DNA of 33,530 bases from a virus. Shown piece by piece: positions 1 through 7,766 of the stretch. The stretch is from positions 1 to 33,530 of IMG/VR virus record IMGVR_UViG_3300034107_000316. The stretch is one strand, 5' to 3'. Position 1 is the stretch's first letter. Every line of letters starts with the position of its first letter. The notes below the pieces were generated by a model. It had not been told where the DNA came from, ran no database searches, and saw nothing but the letters and a program-made list of their open reading frames with translations. The translations under genes were made by a program, and so were the position numbers.

Positions 1-127
1 CTCAATTGTTTGATCCAATATAACTTTGAAAAATCCATATCCGATATATCTTTTTCGCTTAGGTAAATTGTAGCATCTACAATTTTTGAGTAGTTTAAAA
101 TAGAACCGATATTTGCATAATATTGAT
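1..127. repeat. Terminal direct repeat, left copy (circular closure)
   Basis: These 127 bases are identical to 33404-33530. The repeat lies inside a coding region and the reading frame continues through the joint without a break. An exact overlap of 127 bases is what a de Bruijn assembler using k=127 leaves on a circular or circularly permuted molecule, so I read it as closure of a 33,403-bp genome, not as a biological terminal repeat. A true short terminal repeat cannot be excluded from sequence alone. Confidence 0.93.
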
Positions 128-1757
128 TAACTATGTCTTCCATTCGTAATAAATAAAACGCTTCGACTGGAATAGGCATATCGGTTATGTCTTCGGAAAC
201 TAATAGGGTTGCACTTCCAATTTTTGTCGATTCTGTAAACGTATGCGAAGCCTCACGCAAAAAATAATATCTTTTAGAAAGTCCTTTGTATTTTACGGCT
301 CCAGTATCCTGAACTTCTTTATCCCAAATTTTATAAACATTTGAATTTAAAGTTTGCAAAAAAGAAACAGGGTCTTTCTCAGGTGCGTAAATTTTAGAAG
401 GTACCACTATTTTATTATCAGGCAAATTCACATTATTAATTAAAATTTTACCATCGTAGTAAATGCTTTCTGGGTCGTTATATTTGTAGTTAAAATAATT
501 GCATTGTGCATAGCTTCCAAAAATATAACGTTCGCTTACTTTATCGACAAATTTATTTTTTTCACGGCTCCAATCAACAACGGTATTATTTTGTAGTAAT
601 TCTTGAAGCGTTAAAAATTTGTAATGATTTGTATATTTATCTTTGTAGGGTGTTAATCCAAATCGGTTAAGAATTTCGGAAATAAAATCTTTGACGCTAA
701 AATCTTTCAACTCATTTGTAAATGAAATTGGAACGCCCTCAAATTCTTTGATTATTAAATCAAATTTATATGTACCAGTGTAATTATATTGAACTTCTTC
801 TCCATTATTTAAAAATGGGTCTGGAAAGCCACACGCAATAACGTCACCTACTTGTAAATTAATTTGACCGTTTGGTGCTTGTATTCCATTTACAAAAATA
901 GTAGCGTATAATATCCCACCGCCTGAAAGCATACCAGTCCAGTCATATGTATTGTAAGATAAAAAACCATAGCTTAAATTCAAATCGTAAGTCCCAGCAG
1001 TTTCAATTATAAAAACTTGACTATCTACATCCTGAATGTTATCAATTACAATATTCGTGAAAGCGAAATTAGGATATGCCTCAGATGGAGTTGACCCCTC
1101 AAAAATAGTAACAGGTAATTGCATACTATCGCTAAATTTTGGATAGGTCATCCAAAGATTGGTAAAATTAACAGTATCGAAAACAATACCTTCGTAAGTG
1201 AATCCATAAGTGCTAAAAATTTTATCCCATAAATACGAAATTTTAACACTAGGTACCAAATAATCTAAATTTATTATAGTGGTATCATAAACAGAAAGTC
1301 CGTTAAAATCTGCAATAATATACTTGTAAGGTAATCCAGCGGTCCAAGAATCTAGAACTGTAGAAAGTAATTTATTGTGGTCGATTTCGGACAAATCCAA
1401 ATCACCCAAAGTTTTATTTTCAATTGCTTTGTAAAGGTCAATATTGCCATCGTAAATATTGATTTTATAATCTTTATCCGTGCTTTGAATTACCGCCCAT
1501 CCTTTATAAACTAAACACTCCCCATCGTCTGTATAAAGATAGCATTCATTTTTTAAATATGGTAAAACGGAAGGACTACCAACCTCACCCAAAAAATCAA
1601 ACGTTTGTTTGTTTACATCCGTTTTTTCAATTGTGAAAGTATTAGTGTAATTCGATTGTCGATTTGATAAACTCAAAATATCATTTACTTGCAAAGTCCT
1701 AGATATTTTTTGCTCTGGTTTTAACTCAATAGTTCGGTTATTGATTATTAATTTCAT
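1..1757 (-). CDS. Large tail protein, baseplate/hub-like (N-terminal 585 residues; continues at the other end)
   Basis: The ATG is at 1757-1755 and the frame stays open to the window edge. It continues through the 127-bp overlap to a stop at 33028, giving 710 residues in the closed genome. The N-terminus (MKLIINNRTIEL, then VNDILSLSNRQSNYTNTF) is a pattern I recognise from a widespread tail protein of Bacteroidota siphophages that usually lies beside the tape measure gene. It probably forms part of the distal tail or baseplate hub; that role is inferred from position. The start overlaps the end of the 455-residue tail gene (ATGA), and the stop overlaps the tape measure start (TAATG), so all three are probably translated together. 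No catalytic domain was seen. Confidence 0.85.
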   Translation of the reverse strand, partial: MKLIINNRTIELKPEQKISRTLQVNDILSLSNRQSNYTNTFTIEKTDVNKQTFDFLGEVGSPSVLPYLKNECYLYTDDGECLVYKGWAVIQSTDKDYKINIYDGNIDLYKAIENKTLGDLDLSEIDHNKLLSTVLDSWTAGLPYKYIIADFNGLSVYDTTIINLDYLVPSVKISYLWDKIFSTYGFTYEGIVFDTVNFTNLWMTYPKFSDSMQLPVTIFEGSTPSEAYPNFAFTNIVIDNIQDVDSQVFIIETAGTYDLNLSYGFLSYNTYDWTGMLSGGGILYATIFVNGIQAPNGQINLQVGDVIACGFPDPFLNNGEEVQYNYTGTYKFDLIIKEFEGVPISFTNELKDFSVKDFISEILNRFGLTPYKDKYTNHYKFLTLQELLQNNTVVDWSREKNKFVDKVSERYIFGSYAQCNYFNYKYNDPESIYYDGKILINNVNLPDNKIVVPSKIYAPEKDPVSFLQTLNSNVYKIWDKEVQDTGAVKYKGLSKRYYFLREASHTFTESTKIGSATLLVSEDITDMPIPVEAFYLLRMEDIVNQYYANIGSILNYSKIVDATIYLSEKDISDMDFSKLYWIKQL

Positions 1758-3121
1758 AGTGTTTTTGTGACGTTTGTGGGTAGTTCGATTGTGAAATTAA
1801 AGTTAGTCATTTTCTCCTTAGAATTTGCAACTCTAAACGAACTACTTTTTATCGTAACCTCTAACCAATTATTTGGTAGACCTTGAAACAAATAAACTTT
1901 CGGACTATCTGGCAAATCGTTTAAAATTAATAATTCATTTGGTGTTATGTTTGCTTGATTTACTGCTATATTATTCTCGCTAGTTTTACCGATTGCAACG
2001 TATGGTGAAACAGTATCCACAATATCGTTATAATCATTGTAAATTGTACCTAAATCCTTTGTGGTAAGTGTATCGTTTCCTTTATCAAATAACCAATAAT
2101 TCCAACCGCCTAAAGAATTAAGCCATTTTAAATAATGACCGTTACAATATTGCGAAAGTTGCTCAATATAGAAGTAATTACCTCCAATTTCTAAATGATT
2201 ATAGCCGTCTTGTAAGTCAATTGCAGTAGGTAATATTATACGATTTACTCGGTTTGTGCTCGTTATTACAGTAGGAGTTATTAAACCATTTGTTAAAGTG
2301 AAACAACTTGTAATATCGACGCCTGTAATTGGTGTAATTGGTGTGCCAACTTGAACTATAGATGTGCCCACTACTTGGTTTACTCCATCTACATAGGAAT
2401 TGTAAACCTGAAACTTCCAATCTAGTACGGTTATAATATCGTCAACTTGAATAGAATTTGTTAAATTAATATTAGTACTTCTTTTATAAATCAAATCAAT
2501 ATAGTCTCCCAAAATACCATTAATAGTTCCAATACTTGTATAGAAGTTATCTACACCCCATTGGTATTTTTGACAAATCGGAACTCCTTCGCTTGTAATT
2601 TCATTTATTACAATATTATTAAGTAACCCATCATAATAAGTAAAATCAAACGGTAAACCGCTCCAGTATTTCAAATATGGAATAGGCTTCAATAAAAATC
2701 GACTTGTTGCTAAAAATGGATAGTTTGGATATAGCGTTCTGTAATTTTGTAAATTTACAAAGGCACTTAAAAAATGATAATTTACTATTGTTTCATCCTG
2801 AGTTAAATCAGTGTAAAAAATTCGATATGTAACGGCTGAAAGTTTATAAATTTCATTTGTCCAATTCAATTTTTGAGCACTCCCGAAAACAGCTTCATCC
2901 TTAAAATTTCGGTTGTTATTTATTAAAGTAGAAATTGCATATTTGAAGTTAAAATAAAATTTTCCATCTGGATCAGGATACAACGTGAAAACCAACCCCG
3001 AAAAATTTACCGTCGCTTTTGATGCTGTTAGGGTTGTACTACTTTGTTTGAATGTAACTGTATTGTTATTGTACGATAAAAGTAAATCGTTAATGCTTAA
3101 TTGTTTTTCGAATACTATCAT
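1754..3121 (-). CDS. Tail protein, 455 aa, distal-tail-like
   Basis: The protein is rich in beta-strand-type sequence, with many Asn, Thr and Tyr and no signal peptide or membrane segment. Around residues 325-345 it has the motif CNGHYLKWLNSLGGWNYWLF; a similar W-L-N-x-L-G-G-W signature occurs in tail proteins of many Bacteroidota phages. It lies between the gp10-like gene and the 710-residue tail protein and overlaps both by 4 bases. By position it should belong to the tail tip or distal tail, but no fold can be assigned by eye. The family resemblance is fairly secure and the precise role is inference. Confidence 0.75.
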   Translation of the reverse strand: MIVFEKQLSINDLLLSYNNNTVTFKQSSTTLTASKATVNFSGLVFTLYPDPDGKFYFNFKYAISTLINNNRNFKDEAVFGSAQKLNWTNEIYKLSAVTYRIFYTDLTQDETIVNYHFLSAFVNLQNYRTLYPNYPFLATSRFLLKPIPYLKYWSGLPFDFTYYDGLLNNIVINEITSEGVPICQKYQWGVDNFYTSIGTINGILGDYIDLIYKRSTNINLTNSIQVDDIITVLDWKFQVYNSYVDGVNQVVGTSIVQVGTPITPITGVDITSCFTLTNGLITPTVITSTNRVNRIILPTAIDLQDGYNHLEIGGNYFYIEQLSQYCNGHYLKWLNSLGGWNYWLFDKGNDTLTTKDLGTIYNDYNDIVDTVSPYVAIGKTSENNIAVNQANITPNELLILNDLPDSPKVYLFQGLPNNWLEVTIKSSSFRVANSKEKMTNFNFTIELPTNVTKTL

Positions 3122-3582
3122 ATTTTTAAATCGTTTACTATTTTTATAATTTCAGTTGTGTACACCAACGCTTGACCTGCTCCAACCTCATCAATTATCT
3201 TTTGAATACGCACATCGGTTACAACTTGACTTATTAATTCAACACCGCCGTGCTCCTCACGTTTCCAGCCTCTTTTAGCTATCTTTCGGGCTATTAAAAA
3301 CGCTAAGCTACTAATTGATATTTTGCCCTCAATTCTGTTTGCAATCCCTTTGTCTTTAATCCATTGTTCAATTGCACTAACCGGAGGAAAACCACCAGCC
3401 TTTCGACCCGTTTCTAATTGCTGCGCATAACTCTCACCCCACAATTGAGCGGTTAATCCCTCAACTTTTACATCCAAACTATCGGCAAACTTTCCACTCG
3501 CTCGCATTCCTTTCGCGTCGTATGCTTTAATTAAGTCATCCTTTAGTAGTTCAAATTGCTTTGATAGGATTGCACTACTCAT
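3118..3582 (-). CDS. HK97 gp10-like tail completion / head-tail joining protein
   Basis: At about residues 50-80 of 154 the sequence reads YAQQLETGRKAGGFPPVSAIEQ and continues WIKDKGI. This is the signature of the HK97 gp10-like family: an 'E-G-T/R' turn, then F-P-P-x-x-x-I-x-x-W-x-x-x-K-G-I. Family members act at the head-tail interface or in tail completion. Its start overlaps the end of the 144-aa gene by 8 bases and its stop overlaps the 455-aa tail gene. In most siphophages it follows the capsid and connector genes. Here it follows the terminase, far from the capsid gene. Confidence 0.82.
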   Translation of the reverse strand: MSSAILSKQFELLKDDLIKAYDAKGMRASGKFADSLDVKVEGLTAQLWGESYAQQLETGRKAGGFPPVSAIEQWIKDKGIANRIEGKISISSLAFLIARKIAKRGWKREEHGGVELISQVVTDVRIQKIIDEVGAGQALVYTTEIIKIVNDLKI

Positions 3583-4009
3583 ATACTTTGAATTGAAACG
3601 TTACCCATAAACCCGACATGTTAGCGTCGAGTACATCAATTGCATCTACACTCTCAAAGGAATTAATGTCGATACCCTCGCACCATTTTAACTTTTGCTC
3701 CAGTGCATCGAGTGAACTTATAAGCGGTTCAATTCGATTTGTATATTTAGCCTCGCAATTTTCTTGGCCCGTTTCATTATGATATTCTTGTGAAAAATTA
3801 TCTGGCATAACATAAAAGAAATTACCATTATAAACACGTGCAGCATCTACAATATTACCACGTCTTAAAGGAAACAAAAGTAAATGAATTTTATCAGGGC
3901 ATAAATCGGAATTGCTATCAATTAAATTCAAATGGGATTTATTACCGTAATGAAATTCAATTCCATTAGTAGCACAAACCGTTTCTAAAATTCTAACCAA
4001 ATCCGCCAT
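3575..4009 (-). CDS. Probable tail terminator / neck protein, 144 aa
   Basis: I do not recognise a firm domain. The protein is short and mixed alpha/beta, and it ends in a beta-strand-like segment (GLWVTFQFKVYE). That kind of C-terminus, together with a place directly before a gp10-like gene, fits the tail terminator or neck proteins of siphophages. It has four cysteines (residues 12, 37, 84 and 109) with no obvious metal-binding spacing. The start overlaps the previous stop as TAATG, so translation is probably coupled. The functional label is positional inference only. Confidence 0.5.
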   Translation of the reverse strand: MADLVRILETVCATNGIEFHYGNKSHLNLIDSNSDLCPDKIHLLLFPLRRGNIVDAARVYNGNFFYVMPDNFSQEYHNETGQENCEAKYTNRIEPLISSLDALEQKLKWCEGIDINSFESVDAIDVLDANMSGLWVTFQFKVYE

Positions 4010-4548
4010 TATTTTTTACTTTTTATTTTTTGATATTCATTTTCGACTTGACCTTGTACGTTATTCATTCTTAATAAATAAATAATTTCAACATACTTTT
4101 GCTTTCCATAGTCGAACGGATAACCCCCGTATATTTTTGCTAGTTGTGAAAGTGGTAATATATCCCCAAATTCGTTCAGCATTTCTCCACCCGCCAACTC
4201 CCAAACTCCGTCATCATTATTTACACTTTTTAATAAAAGCGTTTCCTTCTTTTGCAAATTTACAAAATAATTCGATAAGTATTTTTTTAATTGAAAATAA
4301 TTTTGTAAAGGTAAATTATAGAAGTCCTCTTCAGTAATTCCGAATGCTGTTTCAAAAATATCTTTTACCGTTTCAATTTCTGTTGACTTGCTTAATTTTT
4401 TGTAAATGTTCCGAACATCATTATACGATAAATCGTTTATATTGATTTTAAGCCATTCTTTTGAACGAAGCGAACTAAATAACGTTATGTATGGTAACTG
4501 CTCGTTTAATGGTAGCTTAATGAATTGTGAGAGGTTTATTTGTTTCAT
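4009..4548 (-). CDS. Uncharacterised structural-module protein, 179 aa (possible tail assembly chaperone)
   Basis: Mostly helical sequence with a charged, lysine-rich C-terminus (YQKIKSKK). The middle part (ITEEDFYNLPLQNYFQLKKY) and the C-terminal half (LAGGEMLNEFGDILPLSQLA) resemble small proteins found among tail genes of Bacteroidota phages, where a tail assembly chaperone is expected. I saw no slippery heptamer that would give a frameshifted longer form. Its start overlaps the TerL stop (ATGA). If it is the chaperone, it is unusually far from the tape measure gene (about 4 kb, with five genes between). Confidence 0.5.
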   Translation of the reverse strand: MKQINLSQFIKLPLNEQLPYITLFSSLRSKEWLKININDLSYNDVRNIYKKLSKSTEIETVKDIFETAFGITEEDFYNLPLQNYFQLKKYLSNYFVNLQKKETLLLKSVNNDDGVWELAGGEMLNEFGDILPLSQLAKIYGGYPFDYGKQKYVEIIYLLRMNNVQGQVENEYQKIKSKK

Positions 4549-5933
4549 ACTCTTAAATTAATGTTTGAACTTTTTTGCATTAATTCTTTTTCAATTCCGT
4601 AGCAAGTTAAATCGATATGTTCGTCGTGCTTTCCATTTGGGAACATTGCAATCTGTTGTAAGTAGTGTTCGTTCCAACTACCCTCAACTAATTTAACCCG
4701 TCCACTTTCTATAAACGGACTTACCGACCTTGCTCTTTCGATTTTTGACATTTGCACAAAGTCGCTTTTAATTTCTGCTATATTAAAACGTGTTTGTTGT
4801 TTTATCAATTGCGCTATACTTTTACCACTTGCCTTTGGTTCGACATAAATCATATTTATTTGCACACCTGTAGCCTTAATAAATTCAGGAATAAACTTCA
4901 ATAGCTCGGGCATTTCCAAATATTTATCAATTGAAGTAAGGATAATATAATCATTCATGTACTTGGCCGAAATCTGAATACCAGTTGGATCGTTTGAATT
5001 ATCTTTTGTATAAGCTCCATCGATATACATATTCCATTTTAATGGTGGAATAGCTTGTTTGTTTATTATTTCAAACCATTGTTTTTTCCATTCACCGCCC
5101 TCGTCTGGTGAAGGAGTTTGCATGTATTGTCCTGCAAATGTATATCTGTTTGCTTGTCTAATTTGTTCTAATTCTGCAAATGTATGTTTGTCGTTCCAAA
5201 GCGGCTCGTTGTCTTCGCTCAATGCAGGTAAGCATAAATGTGTCCACTCTTCACCGCTACCACCATTTAATAAAAAACCGCTCATGTCGTCTTCGTGTAG
5301 TCGCTGCATGATTACAATAATAGGCGTATCCCTATCGTTTACACGTGAACGAATTGTATTGTTATAACGTTCGTTCACTGCCTTTCGTTTAACCTCGCTA
5401 AATGCGTCATCTGGCTTTAATGGGTCATCAATTATAATTGCACCGCTAAATTCTTTTGAATCAGTAACACCCGCGCCAAATCCTGTAATAGCACCACCCG
5501 AAGCCGTAGCGTAAACACCGCCTCCAAAATCATTAAACCATTTCGATTTACTTTGAGCGTCTTTTTTTAATTTCATAGGCCATAAAGCCTGAAACGAATC
5601 ACTTTCGATATACTCTTTTGTTTGACTTGAATTATCAAGTGCTAAACTATCAGAATAGGATAAATGAATAAATTTTGATTGTGCATTTTTTGCTAAGGAC
5701 CAGGCAATAAAACATTTTACAGCAAGTTCTGTTTTACCGTATCTAGGCGGTATATTTATAACTAAACGTTTTATTTTTCCATTAGCAACTTGCTGCAATG
5801 TTTCAGCTATTCTAACAAAGTGAGGCGTAATAATAAAATTACGCCTCGTATTTTCTTTGTAGATATACCTAGCAAAAAATAATAAATCATTTTCGCAATG
5901 TACTTTTAAAACTTTTTGCTCATTAGTAAGCAT
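4545..5933 (-). CDS. terL: Terminase large subunit
   Basis: Packaging motor ATPase with a nuclease domain, 462 aa, of normal length. The ATPase part has a Walker A (PPRYGKTE, residues 62-69) and a Walker B (GAIIIDD, residues 164-170). The C-terminal RNase H-like nuclease part has an acidic residue in the strand MYIDGAYT (D305) and a late HIDLTCYG segment. Its start overlaps the small subunit gene by 11 bases and its stop overlaps the 179-aa gene. The motor would bind the portal (26529-25351), which in this genome is encoded about 12 kb further along the transcript. The packaging mode (cos or headful) cannot be told from the sequence. Confidence 0.96.
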   Translation of the reverse strand: MLTNEQKVLKVHCENDLLFFARYIYKENTRRNFIITPHFVRIAETLQQVANGKIKRLVINIPPRYGKTELAVKCFIAWSLAKNAQSKFIHLSYSDSLALDNSSQTKEYIESDSFQALWPMKLKKDAQSKSKWFNDFGGGVYATASGGAITGFGAGVTDSKEFSGAIIIDDPLKPDDAFSEVKRKAVNERYNNTIRSRVNDRDTPIIVIMQRLHEDDMSGFLLNGGSGEEWTHLCLPALSEDNEPLWNDKHTFAELEQIRQANRYTFAGQYMQTPSPDEGGEWKKQWFEIINKQAIPPLKWNMYIDGAYTKDNSNDPTGIQISAKYMNDYIILTSIDKYLEMPELLKFIPEFIKATGVQINMIYVEPKASGKSIAQLIKQQTRFNIAEIKSDFVQMSKIERARSVSPFIESGRVKLVEGSWNEHYLQQIAMFPNGKHDEHIDLTCYGIEKELMQKSSNINLRV

Positions 5934-6228
5934 TTTCTAAAGCTGTTTTTATTCTTTTAATTTCAGCATCGTCTAAATCTTTGGCATCAATATTATAATT
6001 TGTTTGCTTAACTTCTTGCGGTGCTTTTCCGAAAACGTGTTCAGCTACAAATAACTGACCTCTTTGACTTTGCAATAAAACACTTTTAATAAAAAATATC
6101 TTTGCTTTATCGTCGGTTTCTGCTTTATATAAGTCCTTTAATGCAGTAATAAACAAAGTATTTACTTTTTGTTCGTCTGCTACTGGCTTACGTCCTGCGT
6201 TTTCTCTTGCTCCTCCTCTTTGTTCCAT
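5923..6228 (-). CDS. terS: Terminase small subunit
   Basis: A 101-residue protein directly before and overlapping the large subunit gene. The basic N-terminus (RGGARENAGRKPVADEQK) is the AT-hook-like start common to small terminase subunits of this type. The rest is helical and acidic toward the C-terminus. It should recognise the phage DNA and deliver it to TerL. The assignment rests on this N-terminal pattern and on position; the central domain was not matched to a named family. Confidence 0.82.
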   Translation of the reverse strand: MEQRGGARENAGRKPVADEQKVNTLFITALKDLYKAETDDKAKIFFIKSVLLQSQRGQLFVAEHVFGKAPQEVKQTNYNIDAKDLDDAEIKRIKTALENAY

Positions 6229-6251
6229 TTGAAAAAAGTTTGTTTATTCAG

Positions 6252-6527
6252 TTACTTACAAATAATTCGATTACGTTTGAATATAGTTATTTGAGTGCTT
6301 GTGTTATTGTTTGATGTTGAGTTTGATATTTCACCATCTTTACTACAATCTTGCGTAAAATTTACGTTTGTAGTTATTGTGGTCCAATTGGATAAAATTT
6401 CATGCGTTGCATTGTTATAAGTTTGTTGTTCGTAAACCCTATCACAATTGCAAGTTTTTTCTATTACTTGGTCTTCAGTAGAACACCCGTAAATAAATAA
6501 TATCGATAATAATAATAATTTTTTCAT
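6252..6527 (-). CDS. Cysteine-rich lipoprotein, 91 aa
   Basis: The first 15 residues (MKKLLLLSILFIYGC) form a lipoprotein signal peptide with the lipobox IYGC, so C15 should be lipidated and the mature 77-residue protein anchored in an envelope membrane. The mature part has further cysteines (TCNCDRVYE, DCSKDG and IICK) and many Asn/Thr residues. It lies between a 90-aa gene and terS at the start of the late block. Phage lipoproteins in such places can block superinfection or assist lysis, but nothing in the sequence decides this. The C-N-C-D-R-V-Y pattern resembles short lipoproteins of flavobacteria, so it may have come from a host gene. Confidence 0.72.
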   Translation of the reverse strand: MKKLLLLSILFIYGCSTEDQVIEKTCNCDRVYEQQTYNNATHEILSNWTTITTNVNFTQDCSKDGEISNSTSNNNTSTQITIFKRNRIICK

Positions 6528-6529
6528 AG

Positions 6530-6802
6530 TTACTCAAATATTTTAAATGTATCCAACCCCGTATATTTTTCAATTAATATTTTTATTTCGGTTCCTAATT
6601 GTTCGGCCTGGTCTTCACGTTGTTTTAAATCTGTTTTAATCAATTCTTGGCGCTCAAACATTTTGTCCACCATTACCGAGCTAAAAATAAATATCGCAGC
6701 ACGAAAACCCTCCTTAGTGAATTCGGGTTTATAATCTGAAAACTCTAATAAACTGTTTTCAATTTCTTCTAATATCGGTGATAATTCTTTTCCTATTGCC
6801 AT
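6530..6802 (-). CDS. Hypothetical protein, 90 aa
   Basis: I do not recognise a family with certainty. The sequence is helical, with a hydrophobic middle stretch (FRAAIFIFSSVMVDKMF, residues 33-49) flanked by charged helices. The hydrophobic part has charges spaced through it and is unlikely to span a membrane. The start shares a base with the previous stop (TAATG), and the next gene starts 2 bases after its own stop. It lies in the terminase cluster and is probably expressed late. Confidence 0.65.
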   Translation of the reverse strand: MAIGKELSPILEEIENSLLEFSDYKPEFTKEGFRAAIFIFSSVMVDKMFERQELIKTDLKQREDQAEQLGTEIKILIEKYTGLDTFKIFE

Positions 6803-6942
6803 TATATTTGATACGTTAAATAATAATAATTACTATTTTTCTTTAATTCCTTCCATTCTTTGAAAGTGATTATTTTTTCAAAGGTAGTAAATTTTTGTTT
6901 ATGTGTTGCAACTAAACGTAATTTTGTTTCGGGGGCTAGCAT
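6802..6942 (-). CDS. Small hypothetical protein, 46 aa
   Basis: A short reading frame, MLAPETKLRLVATHKQ... to ...YYYLTYQI. It begins inside the stop region of the 89-aa gene (ATGCTAG arrangement) and ends in a TAATG overlap with the 90-aa gene. It fills the gap between those two genes exactly. The overlaps at both ends are the main evidence that it is a gene. It is basic, with a Tyr-rich C-terminus. No family was recognised. Confidence 0.6.
   Translation of the reverse strand: MLAPETKLRLVATHKQKFTTFEKIITFKEWKELKKNSNYYYLTYQI
6879..6911 (-). promoter_or_regulatory. Possible promoter inside the 46-aa gene
   Basis: Read on the minus strand there is TACCTTTG (6886-6879), which fits the Bacteroidota -7 consensus TAnnTTTG. 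A TTG lies 22 bases upstream (6911-6909), about where a -33 element belongs. It would serve the 90-aa gene, the lipoprotein and the terminase genes. Such matches can occur by chance in AT-rich coding sequence. Confidence 0.25.
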
Positions 6943-7205
6943 AACATATTAAATTTTTTCCAATCGTTTGTATTCCATTGTCTAACCGATTTATTCCAAA
7001 GTTCGTGTTTCACATCCTTGCGCAAGGTGTCTAAAATTTCGTTTATATTTAAAGTTCGTTTTATTGGTTCCAATTTTATTTCTTTTGCTTTTACAATTAT
7101 CCCTTTGCTTTCTAAATATTTTATTTTTCTGTATGCTGAAAGTTTCTCTTTGTTTTTATGGTAATTTTTCAATGATATTTCAGCAAGTTCTTTTTTGGTT
7201 TTCAT
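6936..7205 (-). CDS. Hypothetical basic protein, 89 aa
   Basis: A lysine-rich helical protein. The N-terminal half (ELAEISLKNYHKNKEKLSAY) could bind nucleic acid, and the C-terminus is Trp-rich (ELWNKSVRQWNTNDWKKF). Its start overlaps the stop of the VRR-NUC nuclease gene as ATGA, so the two are probably translated together. This suggests, without proof, a partner role in DNA processing or packaging. No named family was recognised. Confidence 0.65.
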   Translation of the reverse strand: MKTKKELAEISLKNYHKNKEKLSAYRKIKYLESKGIIVKAKEIKLEPIKRTLNINEILDTLRKDVKHELWNKSVRQWNTNDWKKFNMLC

Positions 7206-7513
7206 AATATCGATTTGAATTGTTCTAGTGATCTGATTAAATAATATTCGTGGTTTAAATTTTCAATTGATTTTTGGAATTTCTTTTGTACTTCGCTTTG
7301 AACTCCAATTTCTGTTTTTAATTCAACAAAAAATATTTTTTCTGGAGTTACTACTATCAAATCTGAAACACCCGCCATGGTTCCAGTTGCTTTAAATACT
7401 TTATTTTTATACGTTGATTCGTTTGCTACTGAAAAAATCAAACCTTTGCCGTGTATTTGGTAGTTATTTCTATAAAAAACTACGATTTCGTTTTGCAATT
7501 GTGCCTCTGTCAT
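7202..7513 (-). CDS. VRR-NUC domain nuclease
   Basis: A 103-residue single-domain PD-(D/E)xK nuclease. The VRR-NUC pattern is visible: an N-terminal acidic/Gln helix (EAQLQNEIV), the turn GTMAGVSDL with the metal ligand D51, the catalytic pair in FFVELKTE (E64, K66), and a following glutamine (Q72 or Q76). Free-standing VRR-NUC proteins are common in phages, where they are thought to cut DNA branches or nicks during replication, recombination or packaging. It is the first gene after the 257-bp repeat region and next to the replication genes. Its start codon directly abuts the outermost repeat of that region. Confidence 0.88.
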   Translation of the reverse strand: MTEAQLQNEIVVFYRNNYQIHGKGLIFSVANESTYKNKVFKATGTMAGVSDLIVVTPEKIFFVELKTEIGVQSEVQKKFQKSIENLNHEYYLIRSLEQFKSIL

Positions 7514-7528
7514 AATTTGTAATGTTTT
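7513..7528 (+). repeat. Outer repeat arm (left)
   Basis: TAATTTGTAATGTTTT. Its reverse complement is at 7751-7766. The first 13 bases recur directly at 7566-7578. This arm touches the start codon of the VRR-NUC gene (7513-7511). Confidence 0.85.
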
Positions 7529-7530
7529 TT

Positions 7531-7541
7531 ATTACACTTAA
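7531..7541 (+). repeat. Middle repeat arm (left)
   Basis: ATTACACTTAA, with its exact reverse complement at 7726-7736. It is also part of a local near-palindrome (ACACTTAAAGTGT, 7534-7546) that could bind a dimeric protein. Confidence 0.75.
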
Positions 7542-7567
7542 AGTGTTAGTTTTTAATTATTTATGTA

Positions 7568-7583
7568 ATTTGTAATGTGTAAT
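7568..7583 (+). repeat. Inner repeat arm (left)
   Basis: ATTTGTAATGTGTAAT, with its exact 16-base reverse complement at 7683-7698. The 99 bases between the two arms are almost entirely A and T. Confidence 0.85.
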
Positions 7584-7682
7584 ATATTATTTTAAACTTA
7601 TATAGATATAAATATAAAAATTCATTAATGTGTATATTATATAAAAATGAAATGTATTATATAGTTTATAGTAATATTATAG

Positions 7683-7698
7683 ATTACACATTACAAAT
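7683..7698 (-). repeat. Inner repeat arm (right)
   Basis: ATTACACATTACAAAT, the exact reverse complement of 7568-7583. Confidence 0.85.
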
Positions 7699-7725
7699 AG
7701 GGTTTAAGTCAATGGTAGTAAGGTT

Positions 7726-7736
7726 TTAAGTGTAAT
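7726..7736 (-). repeat. Middle repeat arm (right)
   Basis: TTAAGTGTAAT, the exact reverse complement of 7531-7541. Confidence 0.75.
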
Positions 7737-7750
7737 ATTTTTTTTATTAC

Positions 7751-7766
7751 AAAACATTACAAATTA
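7751..7766 (-). repeat. Outer repeat arm (right)
   Basis: AAAACATTACAAATTA, the exact reverse complement of 7513-7528. It ends 4 bases from the stop codon of the primase-helicase gene. Confidence 0.85.

Noticed and set aside
4009-4548. Programmed frameshift in a tail assembly chaperone
   Set aside because: I found no slippery heptamer followed by an overlapping open frame in the 179-aa gene. The next gene begins with its own ATG in a TAATG overlap.
7534-7546. ACACTTAAAGTGT read as a terminator
   Set aside because: The stem is short and AT-rich and no T tract follows in the direction of transcription. A binding site is more likely.
7513-7766. Repeats read as a CRISPR array
   Set aside because: The repeats are short, partly inverted and nested, with no regular spacers and no cas genes nearby.
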